The notes: generated by a model from the sequence alone, not told the origin. 11,601 nucleotides of DNA from Micromonosporaceae bacterium (GCA_019690055.1 JADGGF010000085.1:1-11601); one strand, 5' to 3'; shown: positions 1-4,940, numbered from the stretch's first letter. Translations and numbers: made by a program.

Positions 1-683
1 AGACGATCCCGGCCGTGGCTCCGCGCCGGCGGACCTGGTTGCGTCCGCAGCTAGTCGCGCTGATGATCGCCGCCGCCGCGGCGACCTTCGTGCTCAGCGC
101 GACCGAGATCGCCGCCGTGGCGACCCTCACGGCGGCCGGCGTCCAGCAGTGGGCCGGGTTGGCGATCGCCCTGTGGTGCGGCTACTCGCTGGTCGGTGGC
201 CTGGTCTTCGGCGCCCTCCGGCGGCCCGTGTCGGCGCTCACCCTGGTCGCCGCGATGGCCGCGCTGACCATGCCGGTCGGGCTGGCGTCAAGCTGGCCCT
301 GGATCATGCTGGCGTTGCTGCCCAGCGGGGTGTTGTGTGCCCCGAGCGTAACGGCGGCCAACGACAACCTGACCCGGATCGTGCCACCGGCCGCGCGGGG
401 TGAGGCGAACGGGCTGCTCGGCTCGGCGTTCACGATCGGGGTCGCCGCCGGGGCGCCCTTCGCCGGCGCGATCATCGACGGCTGGGGCGCGGAGTGGGCC
501 TTCGCCGCCGCAGGCGGGGTGGCCGTGTTGATCGTGCTCGCTGCGGTGCCGGCTTACCGGCGCGGCGACCACCCGGCCGTCGAGCCGGCCACTTCGCCGG
601 GATCGGCCGGCAAGCCAGCCACCGCGCCGCGGGCCGGCGAGGCGGCCGGGGTGCCGCCGGTCTCGGAGCCGACCGCGGTGTGA
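1..683 (+). CDS. MFS transporter, C-terminal half (5' end outside window)
   Basis: The reading frame is open to the left edge, so this is the end of a longer gene; the GTG at 15 is not needed as a start. The visible ~226 residues hold about six hydrophobic helices, approximately (counting from the codon at 15) residues 12-33, 46-66, 70-92, 95-115, 136-160 and 163-181. They are followed by a hydrophilic tail rich in Ala, Pro and Gly that ends at TGA 681-683. Six helices rich in small residues, with the Gly-rich stretch GLLGSAFTIGVAAGAPFAGA near the penultimate helix, match helices 7-12 of a major facilitator superfamily antiporter of the drug-efflux type. The protein sits in the cytoplasmic membrane. 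The substrate cannot be inferred from this half. It is convergent with the crotonase gene, 44 bases away, and no convincing terminator is seen in that gap. Confidence 0.85.
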   Translation, partial: TIPAVAPRRRTWLRPQLVALMIAAAAATFVLSATEIAAVATLTAAGVQQWAGLAIALWCGYSLVGGLVFGALRRPVSALTLVAAMAALTMPVGLASSWPWIMLALLPSGVLCAPSVTAANDNLTRIVPPAARGEANGLLGSAFTIGVAAGAPFAGAIIDGWGAEWAFAAAGGVAVLIVLAAVPAYRRGDHPAVEPATSPGSAGKPATAPRAGEAAGVPPVSEPTAV

Positions 684-727
684 CCGGCCACGCCAACGGC
701 GGCCAACCCGGCGAGCTGGGGAGCGGC

Positions 728-1438
728 CTATCCCGACAGCGGGCGCAGGATGCCGCGCGTCCTCGCGCCCTGCGCAAAGTACTTGTCGAAGCTGTCCACT
801 GTGGACTGCCAGGCCCGCTGCTTGGTGAGCCGGTAGGCGGCGAGGTTCAGGCTGGTCAGGCCGCGCGCGTGCTCCCGGGCGGCGGTGAGCAGGTCGTCGG
901 CGTCGACCACCCGGTCCAACCACCCGGCGGCGACGGCATCGGCGGGGGAGAATGTCTCGGCGAGATTCACCGCCCGGTGCAGGACCGACGGGTGCAGCCG
1001 TTGGCGCAGCAGCTCGATCGCGGGCACCGGCAACGGGATGCCGATGGCCGTCTCGTTCATCGCCAGCTTGTAGTCTCCGACCGCACCGAGGCGGTAGTCA
1101 CAGGCGGCCAGGAGCAGGGCGCCCAGCGCGATCGCGTGGCCCGAGCACGCCGCGACCACTGGGGTCGGGAAGGCCACCAGCCGCGACACCAGGGCGAAGC
1201 CGTCCAGGGCCAGGCGATCGGCGGCGTCGTCCTGGGCGGCGAGCGTCTTCAGGTCGAAGCCAGCACAGAACACCCCGGGTCGCCCGGCGAGCACCACGAT
1301 GGCCCCGTCCGCCTCGGCCCGGTCCAGCGCCGCGTTGACCGCGGCCACCATGGCCGGGGACATGGCGTTCACCTTGCCGTCGTCCATGGTGAGGGTCGCG
1401 ACACCGTCGGCGAGGTCGTAAGAGACGAGGGGGTCCAT
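728..1438 (-). CDS. crotonase/enoyl-CoA hydratase family protein
   Basis: A 236-residue protein of the crotonase fold. The N-terminal strands (VSYDLADGVATLTMDDGKVN) and two oxyanion-hole segments are clear: CAGFDLK at 58-64 and GHAIALGALLLAACDYRLG at 100-118. NETAIGIPLP at 128-137 carries Glu129, which aligns with Glu144 of rat mitochondrial enoyl-CoA hydratase. The second catalytic acid (rat Glu164) appears to be replaced by Arg155, so a classic hydratase reaction is doubtful. Length and pattern recall the short 'crotonase/enoyl-CoA hydratase family' group (PRK06213-like) of unassigned acyl-CoA activity. It is cytosolic. I chose the ATG at 1438, at the start of the conserved domain, because a CATAAT box lies exactly six bases upstream; the frame stays open to 1546 but that extension is not domain-like. 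The gene is divergent from the S51 peptidase and has no acyl-CoA pathway neighbours in view. Confidence 0.88.
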   Translation of the reverse strand: MDPLVSYDLADGVATLTMDDGKVNAMSPAMVAAVNAALDRAEADGAIVVLAGRPGVFCAGFDLKTLAAQDDAADRLALDGFALVSRLVAFPTPVVAACSGHAIALGALLLAACDYRLGAVGDYKLAMNETAIGIPLPVPAIELLRQRLHPSVLHRAVNLAETFSPADAVAAGWLDRVVDADDLLTAAREHARGLTSLNLAAYRLTKQRAWQSTVDSFDKYFAQGARTRGILRPLSG

Positions 1439-1444
1439 TCCGGA

Positions 1445-1476
1445 ATTATGGCTACCGCGCGGTAACTCCCGGTCAG
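1445..1476 (-). promoter_or_regulatory. crotonase gene promoter, apparently leaderless, with an operator-like palindrome inside the spacer
   Basis: On the minus strand CATAAT (1450-1445) is followed by six bases and then the ATG at 1438, so transcription would start at or next to the start codon. A possible -35, CTGACC (1476-1471), lies 20 bases upstream of the -10. The spacer contains the perfect palindrome TACCGCGCGGTA (1453-1464). The -10 and its spacing are persuasive; the -35 is weak and the spacer is long. Confidence 0.5.
1453..1464. promoter_or_regulatory. 12-bp perfect palindrome, candidate operator
   Basis: TACCGCGCGGTA reads identically on both strands and lies in the 70-base gap between the divergent crotonase and S51 peptidase genes. 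It is within the presumed -10/-35 spacer of the crotonase promoter and about 45-56 bases upstream of the presumed peptidase start of transcription. The position suits a dimeric repressor (TetR-like) or a MerR-type activator. No regulator gene for it is visible next door, so the binding protein is unknown. Confidence 0.4.
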
Positions 1477-1495
1477 CGGGGCCGGCCGGCGTGCG

Positions 1496-1501
1496 TAGAG
1501 T
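1496..1501 (+). promoter_or_regulatory. -10 box of the S51 peptidase gene (leaderless)
   Basis: TAGAGT at 1496-1501 is followed by seven bases and then GTG 1509. This TANNNT hexamer and distance are typical of leaderless actinobacterial genes, and it decides the start among three in-frame GTG codons (1491, 1500, 1509). No good -35 hexamer is seen. Confidence 0.5.
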
Positions 1502-1508
1502 GGCCGAC

Positions 1509-2204
1509 GTGGGTCCGTTGGCGCTGGTGGGTTCCGGGGAGTACACCCCGGCGATGCTCGAGGTCGAGGCCGGGTTGATCGCGGGTCGGCCCCCGCGCTA
1601 CGTCCAGATCCCGACCGCGGCCAGCGCCGAGGGTCCCGAGCGGCTCGCCTACTGGGTGCAGCTCGGCCAGGCCCAGGCGGCCCGGCTCGGCGTCGAGGCG
1701 GTGCCGCTGGTCGTCCGCACCCGCGAGGAAGCGGCCGACCCGACCATCGTGGCCCAGGTCGCCGGGGCCGGGCTGATCTACCTCTCGGGCGGCAACCCGA
1801 CCCTGCTGGCCCGCGTGCTGCGCGACACTCCACTGTGGAGCGCCATCGTCGCCGAGTGGCAGGCCGGAGCGGCGCTGGCCGGGTGCAGCGCGGGCGCGAT
1901 GGCCATGGCCGCGCTGGTGCCGGACCTGCGCGAGCCCGGCCACCCCGGTGAGCCCGGACTCGGCTTGCTGCCGCACATCCGGGTGCTGCCGCACTTCGAC
2001 CGCATGCTGGACTGGGTCCCGGACGTGCTGACCCGCCCGTACTACCGCGCCGATGGCGGGCACCTCGTCGGCATCGACGAAGACACCGCCATCGTTGGCG
2101 GGCCGGAGACCTTCACGGTCGCCGGACGACAGTCCGCCTGGCTGCTGCGCGACGGCCGGCGCCACGAGTACAAGCCGGGCGAGCAACTCACCCTGGCTCG
2201 ATGA
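1509..2204 (+). CDS. S51-family serine peptidase (peptidase E / cyanophycinase-like)
   Basis: From GTG 1509 this is a 231-residue cytosolic protein of the class I glutamine amidotransferase-like fold, peptidase family S51. The nucleophile elbow is AGCSAGAMAM with Ser127. The upstream YLSGGNP (91-97) forms the Gly-rich loop seen in the family. LPHFDR carries His162, in the place of the NPHF histidine of peptidase E. The third member of the triad could be Asp139 or Glu142; the sequence alone does not decide. VGIDEDTAI (187-195) is the conserved C-terminal strand. The length fits PepE (~230) and is shorter than secreted cyanophycinases, and there is no signal peptide. S51 enzymes cleave Asp-X dipeptides or beta-Asp-Arg polymers and dipeptides; the substrate here is unknown. 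Start GTG 1509 is preferred because of the -10 hexamer at 1496; GTG 1491 and 1500 are alternatives. It is convergent with the FKBP gene. Confidence 0.85.
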   Translation: MGPLALVGSGEYTPAMLEVEAGLIAGRPPRYVQIPTAASAEGPERLAYWVQLGQAQAARLGVEAVPLVVRTREEAADPTIVAQVAGAGLIYLSGGNPTLLARVLRDTPLWSAIVAEWQAGAALAGCSAGAMAMAALVPDLREPGHPGEPGLGLLPHIRVLPHFDRMLDWVPDVLTRPYYRADGGHLVGIDEDTAIVGGPETFTVAGRQSAWLLRDGRRHEYKPGEQLTLAR

Positions 2205-2274
2205 TTCGGCCCCGATGACCCAGCCCCGGTGCCCCGGTCCCGATCTGGCCCGGTGACCGACCGTACGGCCTAGC

Positions 2275-2649
2275 TCAGCGCACGCCGAGCAGGTCCACCA
2301 CGAAGACCAGCGTCTCGCCGGGCTTGATGACCCCGCCAGCGCCCCGGTCACCGTAGGCGAGCCGGGCGGGAATGGTGAGCTGGCGGCGGCCGCCGACCCG
2401 CATGCCCGCGACCCCCTGGTCCCAGCCGGCGATCACCTCGCCCGCGCCGAGGCGGAAGGCGAACGGCTGCCGCCGGTTCCACGACGAATCGAACTCTTTG
2501 CCAGTAGAGAACGCCACACCCACGTAGTGCACGCTCACCGTGTGGCCCGCCCGGGCCTCGGCCCCGTCGCCGACCGTGAGGTCGACGATCTCCAGATCGG
2601 CGGGCGGTTCGCCCGTTGGCACCTGCACCACCGGCTTGCTTGTCGTCAT
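2275..2649 (-). CDS. FKBP-type peptidyl-prolyl cis-trans isomerase
   Basis: A 124-residue single-domain FKBP with no signal peptide or lipobox, so probably cytosolic. It catalyses cis-trans isomerisation of Xaa-Pro bonds. The domain spans about residues 18-124 and keeps the FKBP12 pocket: HYVG (Tyr42), EFDSS (Phe53, Asp54), PFAFRLG (Phe63/Phe65), EVIAGWDQG (Val72, Ile73, Trp76), LAYGDRG (Tyr99) and LVFVVDLL (Phe116). This makes an active, FK506/rapamycin-sensitive enzyme likely. The first 17 residues look disordered. The ATG at 2649 is the only sensible start: it lies six bases after TAGGAT and the domain follows directly. It is divergent from the MazF-like gene, with only 22 bases between start codons, so the two are probably expressed from interlocked promoters. 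Confidence 0.95.
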   Translation of the reverse strand: MTTSKPVVQVPTGEPPADLEIVDLTVGDGAEARAGHTVSVHYVGVAFSTGKEFDSSWNRRQPFAFRLGAGEVIAGWDQGVAGMRVGGRRQLTIPARLAYGDRGAGGVIKPGETLVFVVDLLGVR

Positions 2650-2655
2650 TCGGCG

Positions 2656-2665
2656 ATCCTAGTGT
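2656..2665. promoter_or_regulatory. bidirectional promoter core with overlapping -10 boxes
   Basis: The ten bases ATCCTAGTGT hold two -10 hexamers that share a central TA: TAGTGT on the plus strand (2660-2665) and TAGGAT on the minus strand (2661-2656). Each is followed by six bases and then an ATG (2672 plus, 2649 minus), so both transcripts should be leaderless. On the plus strand TTGCTT (2636-2641) is a possible -35 with an 18-base spacer; no good minus-strand -35 is evident. RNA polymerase could occupy only one direction at a time. Confidence 0.55.
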
Positions 2666-2671
2666 CTGCCC

Positions 2672-3286
2672 ATGCGCCGGTTGATCGCGGCACTCGCGAC
2701 GCGGCTCGGGCTGCGCCCTCGCCCGCCCGCCGAGACGGATAAGCCACCGACCGTACGGGCAGCGCGCCAGACCGATCCGGCCCGAGGTGGTGCCCCGACC
2801 GCGCGCCGGCCACCAGTACCCCGCTCCGCCGCTGAGGGCCCTGACGCCGACCGCCCCGTCCGGGCTCGGCCACCCGCGCCGCGCCAGCGCGCCCGGGTGG
2901 TGACCACCCCGCCGGCCCGGGGACGCCGCCTGGTCTACGCGCCGGAGCTCGACGGTCGGGCCGATCCAGGGGAGATCGTCTGGGCCTGGGTGCCGTACGA
3001 GGAGGATCCCGCTCGCGGCAAGGACCGGCCGGTGCTCGTCGTGGGGCGGGACGGGGCGACGCTGCTCGGCCTGATGCTGTCCAGCAACGCCGAGCGGGAC
3101 GGGCAGCCGCACTGGTACGCCCTCGGCACCGGCGCCTGGGACCGGCAGCAGCGCCCGAGCTGGGTCCGGTTGGACCGGGTGCTGCTGGTGCGGGAGGACG
3201 GCATCCGGCGGGAGGGCGACATCCTGTCCCGGCCCCGGTTCGAGGCGATCGCCCGAGTACTGCGGGAGAAGTACGGCTGGCAGTGA
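2672..3286 (+). CDS. MazF/PemK-like protein with disordered N-terminal extension
   Basis: A 204-residue protein. Residues 1-15 could form a short amphipathic helix, and 16-85 are Pro/Arg/Ala-rich and look disordered. The folded part, about 86-204, resembles the PemK/MazF SH3-like barrel: GEIVWAWVPYEEDP (100-113), GKDRPVLVVGRD (116-127, the RP-LVV signature), LLGLMLSSN (131-139, in the place of the catalytic Thr/Ser strand) and PSWVRLDRVLLV (162-173). Classical MazF/PemK toxins are ~110-residue endoribonucleases encoded just after an antitoxin. Here no antitoxin gene flanks it; the neighbours are a divergent FKBP gene and repeats. It may therefore be an orphan or housekeeping member of the fold rather than a toxin, and ribonuclease activity is not assured. 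The ATG at 2672 is chosen because TAGTGT lies six bases upstream. Confidence 0.75.
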   Translation: MRRLIAALATRLGLRPRPPAETDKPPTVRAARQTDPARGGAPTARRPPVPRSAAEGPDADRPVRARPPAPRQRARVVTTPPARGRRLVYAPELDGRADPGEIVWAWVPYEEDPARGKDRPVLVVGRDGATLLGLMLSSNAERDGQPHWYALGTGAWDRQQRPSWVRLDRVLLVREDGIRREGDILSRPRFEAIARVLREKYGWQ

Positions 3287-3447
3287 CGGGCCCGAGCGCA
3301 GCGAGGGCAATCGGGCAGAGCGAGCCCCAGAATTCGGCCTCGGGCCGCGTGGACCTGGACTGACGAGCGCCGGGAGCGAAGCGACCAGAGCGAGGAGGGA
3401 AGGCCACGCATCAAGGGCCGAGGCCCGTGCGAGCGCCAGCGAGCACC
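3287..3447. repeat. cluster of degenerate GAGCG-AGCGA repeats (REP-like)
   Basis: The gap between the MazF-like and MerR genes holds three related units: GAGCGCAGCGAGG (3294-3306), GAGCGAAGCGACC (3374-3386) and GAGCGCCAGCGAGC (3431-3444). Each is followed within a few to about a dozen bases by CAGAG or CAGAGCGAG. They have no long reading frame or ribosome-binding site of their own. They look like short dispersed intergenic repeats, perhaps also acting at the 3' end of the MazF-like transcript. Only copies elsewhere in the genome would prove this. Confidence 0.45.
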
Positions 3448-3454
3448 AGAGTTA

Positions 3455-3485
3455 TTGACTCTGACGTAGCGTCATGGCGCAGGCT
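3455..3485 (+). promoter_or_regulatory. MerR-type promoter and operator of the TipA-like regulator
   Basis: TTGACT (-35, 3455-3460) and CAGGCT (-10, 3480-3485) are separated by 19 bases, the over-long spacer typical of MerR-controlled promoters. The spacer contains the perfect inverted repeat TGACG-TAG-CGTCA (3462-3474), nearly centred in it. Seven bases after the -10 comes ATG 3493, so the mRNA should be leaderless. The arrangement strongly suggests autoregulation by the encoded protein through DNA untwisting. Confidence 0.75.
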
Positions 3486-3492
3486 GGGGCGC

Positions 3493-4245
3493 ATGGGGTA
3501 CTCCGTGAGCCAGGTCGCCCAGATCGCCGGCGTGACCGTACGGACGCTGCACCACTACGACGACATCGGCCTGCTGCGGCCGAGCGGTCGAACGGGTGGG
3601 GGCTACCGCCGCTACGACGACGCGGATCTGGAGCGACTACGGCTCATCCTGGTCTACCGGGAGCTGGGGTTCACCCTGGAGGAGATTCGGACCATTCTCG
3701 CCGCCGCCGATCCGGCGACGCACCTGCGCCGCCAGCATGGTCTGCTCGTACAGCGCATCGAGCGGCTGCGCGAGATGGTGACGGCCATCGAGTACCTGCT
3801 GGAGGCGCAGACCATGGGCATCAGCCTGAGCCCCGAGGAAAAGTTCGAGGTATTCGGTGATTTCGATCCCGACCGATACGAGCCGGAGGCCCGGGAGCGC
3901 TGGGGTGACGGCGATGCCTACCGGGAGTCGGCCCGGCGGGTCGCGGGCTACACCAAGGACGACTGGCTGCGCATCCAGCGTGGGTGGGCCGACCTGATGC
4001 GCCGGTTCATCGAGGCGCTGGAGGCCGGCGTTCCGGCGACCAGCCAGCCGGCGATGGACCTGGCCGAGGAGCACCGGGCGCTCATCACGGAGCACTTCTA
4101 CGAGTGCACCTATGACATCCACGTCGGCCTGGCGGAGATGTACCTGGCCGACGACCGGTTCCGGGCGCACTACGACGACCAGCGGCCCGGATTGGCCCAA
4201 TATGTGCACGACGCGATCGAGGCCAACGCGGTGAACCGGGCCTGA
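3493..4245 (+). CDS. MerR-family regulator with TipAS effector-binding domain (TipAL-like)
   Basis: A 250-residue cytosolic regulator. Residues 3-70 are the winged-helix MerR DNA-binding domain (YSVSQVAQIAGVTVRTLHHY, then DIGLLRP, GYRRY and the second helix pair to about 70). Residues ~75-108 form the dimerisation coiled coil. Residues ~115-250 match the all-helical TipAS drug-binding domain, including EEHRALITEHFYECTYDIHV and PGLAQYVHDAIEANA. TipAL from Streptomyces, about the same length, senses thiopeptide antibiotics; relatives sense varied ligands. Cys205 is the only cysteine; whether it matches the thiopeptide-reactive cysteine of TipAL needs an alignment. The ATG at 3493 is fixed by the promoter and domain start; the open frame back to 3427 crosses the promoter and is not coding. 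Besides itself, the regulated genes are not evident; the next plus-strand genes are the ABC transporter operon 0.7 kb downstream. Confidence 0.93.
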   Translation: MGYSVSQVAQIAGVTVRTLHHYDDIGLLRPSGRTGGGYRRYDDADLERLRLILVYRELGFTLEEIRTILAAADPATHLRRQHGLLVQRIERLREMVTAIEYLLEAQTMGISLSPEEKFEVFGDFDPDRYEPEARERWGDGDAYRESARRVAGYTKDDWLRIQRGWADLMRRFIEALEAGVPATSQPAMDLAEEHRALITEHFYECTYDIHVGLAEMYLADDRFRAHYDDQRPGLAQYVHDAIEANAVNRA

Positions 4246-4281
4246 CCGCCAGCAGCGTGGCGCCGCGTGCCTGGGGTCAGG
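4241..4281 (+). terminator. hairpin at the end of the MerR gene
   Basis: CCTGACC (4241-4247), which contains the stop codon of the regulator gene, pairs perfectly with GGTCAGG (4275-4281). A smaller inner stem, GCCA (4248-4251) with TGGC (4258-4261), sits in the loop. A second stem, CCGGCG/CGCCGG with a four-base loop, follows at 4314-4329. No U-tract follows, which is common for actinobacterial terminators. Termination is inferred from position only. Confidence 0.4.
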
Positions 4282-4343
4282 CCCGGCTGGACCTGGGCGA
4301 CCTTTCTCGTCCGCCGGCGATGCCGCCGGTCCGACCCGGGACG

Positions 4344-4360
4344 TGACCCCGATGGGGTCA
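4344..4360 (-). terminator. hairpin at the end of the thioesterase-like gene
   Basis: TGACCCC (4344-4350), a three-base loop and GGGGTCA (4354-4360) make a perfect 7-bp stem. On the minus strand the stem begins with the TGA stop codon of the thioesterase-like gene. Lying between convergent genes, it is a likely bidirectional stop for transcription, although there is no U-tract. Confidence 0.5.
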
Positions 4361-4807
4361 GCTTATGTACTCGGCCGCGCGTTCGATGGCGACGATCTCG
4401 TCCCGAACGGCGCTGCTCAACTCCATCGGCTCGCCGGTCGCGCTGTCCTCAATGGACACCCGACAGGTCACGTTGATGGGGAGATCCTCGTCGCCGCCGA
4501 ACGGCCGGACGCGGACCGTGATGGTGAACTCGCTGGACCTGATCTCCGTAGCGCTCGCCGTGACCAGCACCTCGGCCGGGCGTCCGAGCATCGAGGCCCG
4601 TGGCTGCCGGCTGAGACGGCGGGCCAGCGTGTACCCCTCGGTCTGCGCGACCTGGCGGTGCAGTTCGTGGCACTGCGCTAGGTAGGCGTCGACCGCCTCG
4701 GTGAGCCAGCGGCCCAGCACCTCGGCCGTCACGTAGCCGTCCGCGTCCCGGTCGGCGTCGCCCACCGTGCGGTCCAGCCCGATGCTCCATGGCGTCATCG
4801 CGCTCAT
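4358..4807 (-). CDS. hotdog-fold thioesterase-like protein
   Basis: A 149-residue protein that fits the 4-hydroxybenzoyl-CoA thioesterase (4HBT) hotdog pattern. Residues 21-46 (from DADGYVTAEVLGRW onward) resemble the loop and long central helix that carry the usual D-x-x-G-H/Y-V motif. They are followed by antiparallel strands (about 78-122, including EVLVTASATEIRSSEFTITV) and a C-terminal helix (133-146). His is replaced by Tyr in the 'GHV' position, so catalysis is not certain. It has no signal peptide. Such proteins hydrolyse acyl-CoA thioesters; the substrate is unknown and no pathway neighbour is present. The ATG at 4807 is preferred because GGAGG ends seven bases upstream; ATG 4798 is a weaker alternative. 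The penultimate codons include ATA, rare in such DNA. It is divergent from the ABC operon and convergent with the MerR gene. Confidence 0.6.
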   Translation of the reverse strand: MSAMTPWSIGLDRTVGDADRDADGYVTAEVLGRWLTEAVDAYLAQCHELHRQVAQTEGYTLARRLSRQPRASMLGRPAEVLVTASATEIRSSEFTITVRVRPFGGDEDLPINVTCRVSIEDSATGEPMELSSAVRDEIVAIERAAEYIS

Positions 4808-4814
4808 GCCGGCG

Positions 4815-4819
4815 CCTCC
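4815..4819 (-). promoter_or_regulatory. Shine-Dalgarno GGAGG of the thioesterase-like gene
   Basis: GGAGG on the minus strand, seven bases before ATG 4807, is the only strong Shine-Dalgarno site at the head of a transcription unit in the window. It selects the 4807 start. Confidence 0.6.
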
Positions 4820-4848
4820 ATGCAGAGAAGTGCGTCGTGGCTCTGTCT

Positions 4849-4885
4849 GTGCGGGCACCCTACCGAGGGACGCGTCCGCCCGCAC
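4849..4885. promoter_or_regulatory. inverted repeat between divergent genes
   Basis: GTGCGGGC (4849-4856) and GCCCGCAC (4878-4885) are perfect 8-bp arms around a 21-base centre that itself contains CCCT-ACCG-AGGG (4858-4869). A minus-strand TAGGGT (4862-4857), a possible -10 for the thioesterase-like gene, lies at the inner edge of the first arm. This could be an operator or a leader hairpin in the thioesterase transcript; the sequence alone does not decide. Confidence 0.35.
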
Positions 4886-4925
4886 GCCGCGAGGGACGGG
4901 GCTGCGATCAGCGCCCGGGGCCCGG

Positions 4926-4931
4926 TAGGCT
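4926..4931 (+). promoter_or_regulatory. -10 box of the ABC transporter operon
   Basis: TAGGCT at 4926-4931 is the best -10-like hexamer upstream of the operon. A weak -35 (CTGCGA, 4902-4907) lies 18 bases before it. Transcription would begin near 4938-4941, about 20 bases before the permease GTG and right at a short ATG reading frame. Confidence 0.4.
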
Positions 4932-4940
4932 CTCCCGATC

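Noticed and set aside
494..1465. A 323-codon plus-strand frame over the crotonase gene, and a 320-codon minus-strand frame at 2348-3310
   Set aside because: Both are antisense to clearly conserved proteins and have biased Arg/Gly/Pro composition with no domain-like pattern.
2205..2274. Possible terminator between the convergent S51 peptidase and FKBP genes
   Set aside because: Several short GC-rich complementary stretches exist but no clean stem stands out; I could not choose one by eye.
2256..2758. 13-bp direct repeat ACCGACCGTACGG at 2256-2268 and 2746-2758, flanking the FKBP gene
   Set aside because: One copy is inside coding sequence and the core CCGTACGG also occurs at about 3537-3543. 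No target duplication, terminal repeat or integrase supports a mobile element, so chance in GC-rich DNA is simplest.
2275..3286. Toxin-antitoxin pair made of the MazF-like gene and a neighbour
   Set aside because: The divergent neighbour is a complete FKBP with all pocket residues and is not an antitoxin. No small DNA-binding gene adjoins the MazF-like gene.
3427..3492. Longer N-terminus for the MerR regulator from GTG 3427
   Set aside because: The extra codons cover the -35, operator and -10 of its own promoter, and the MerR domain begins right after ATG 3493.
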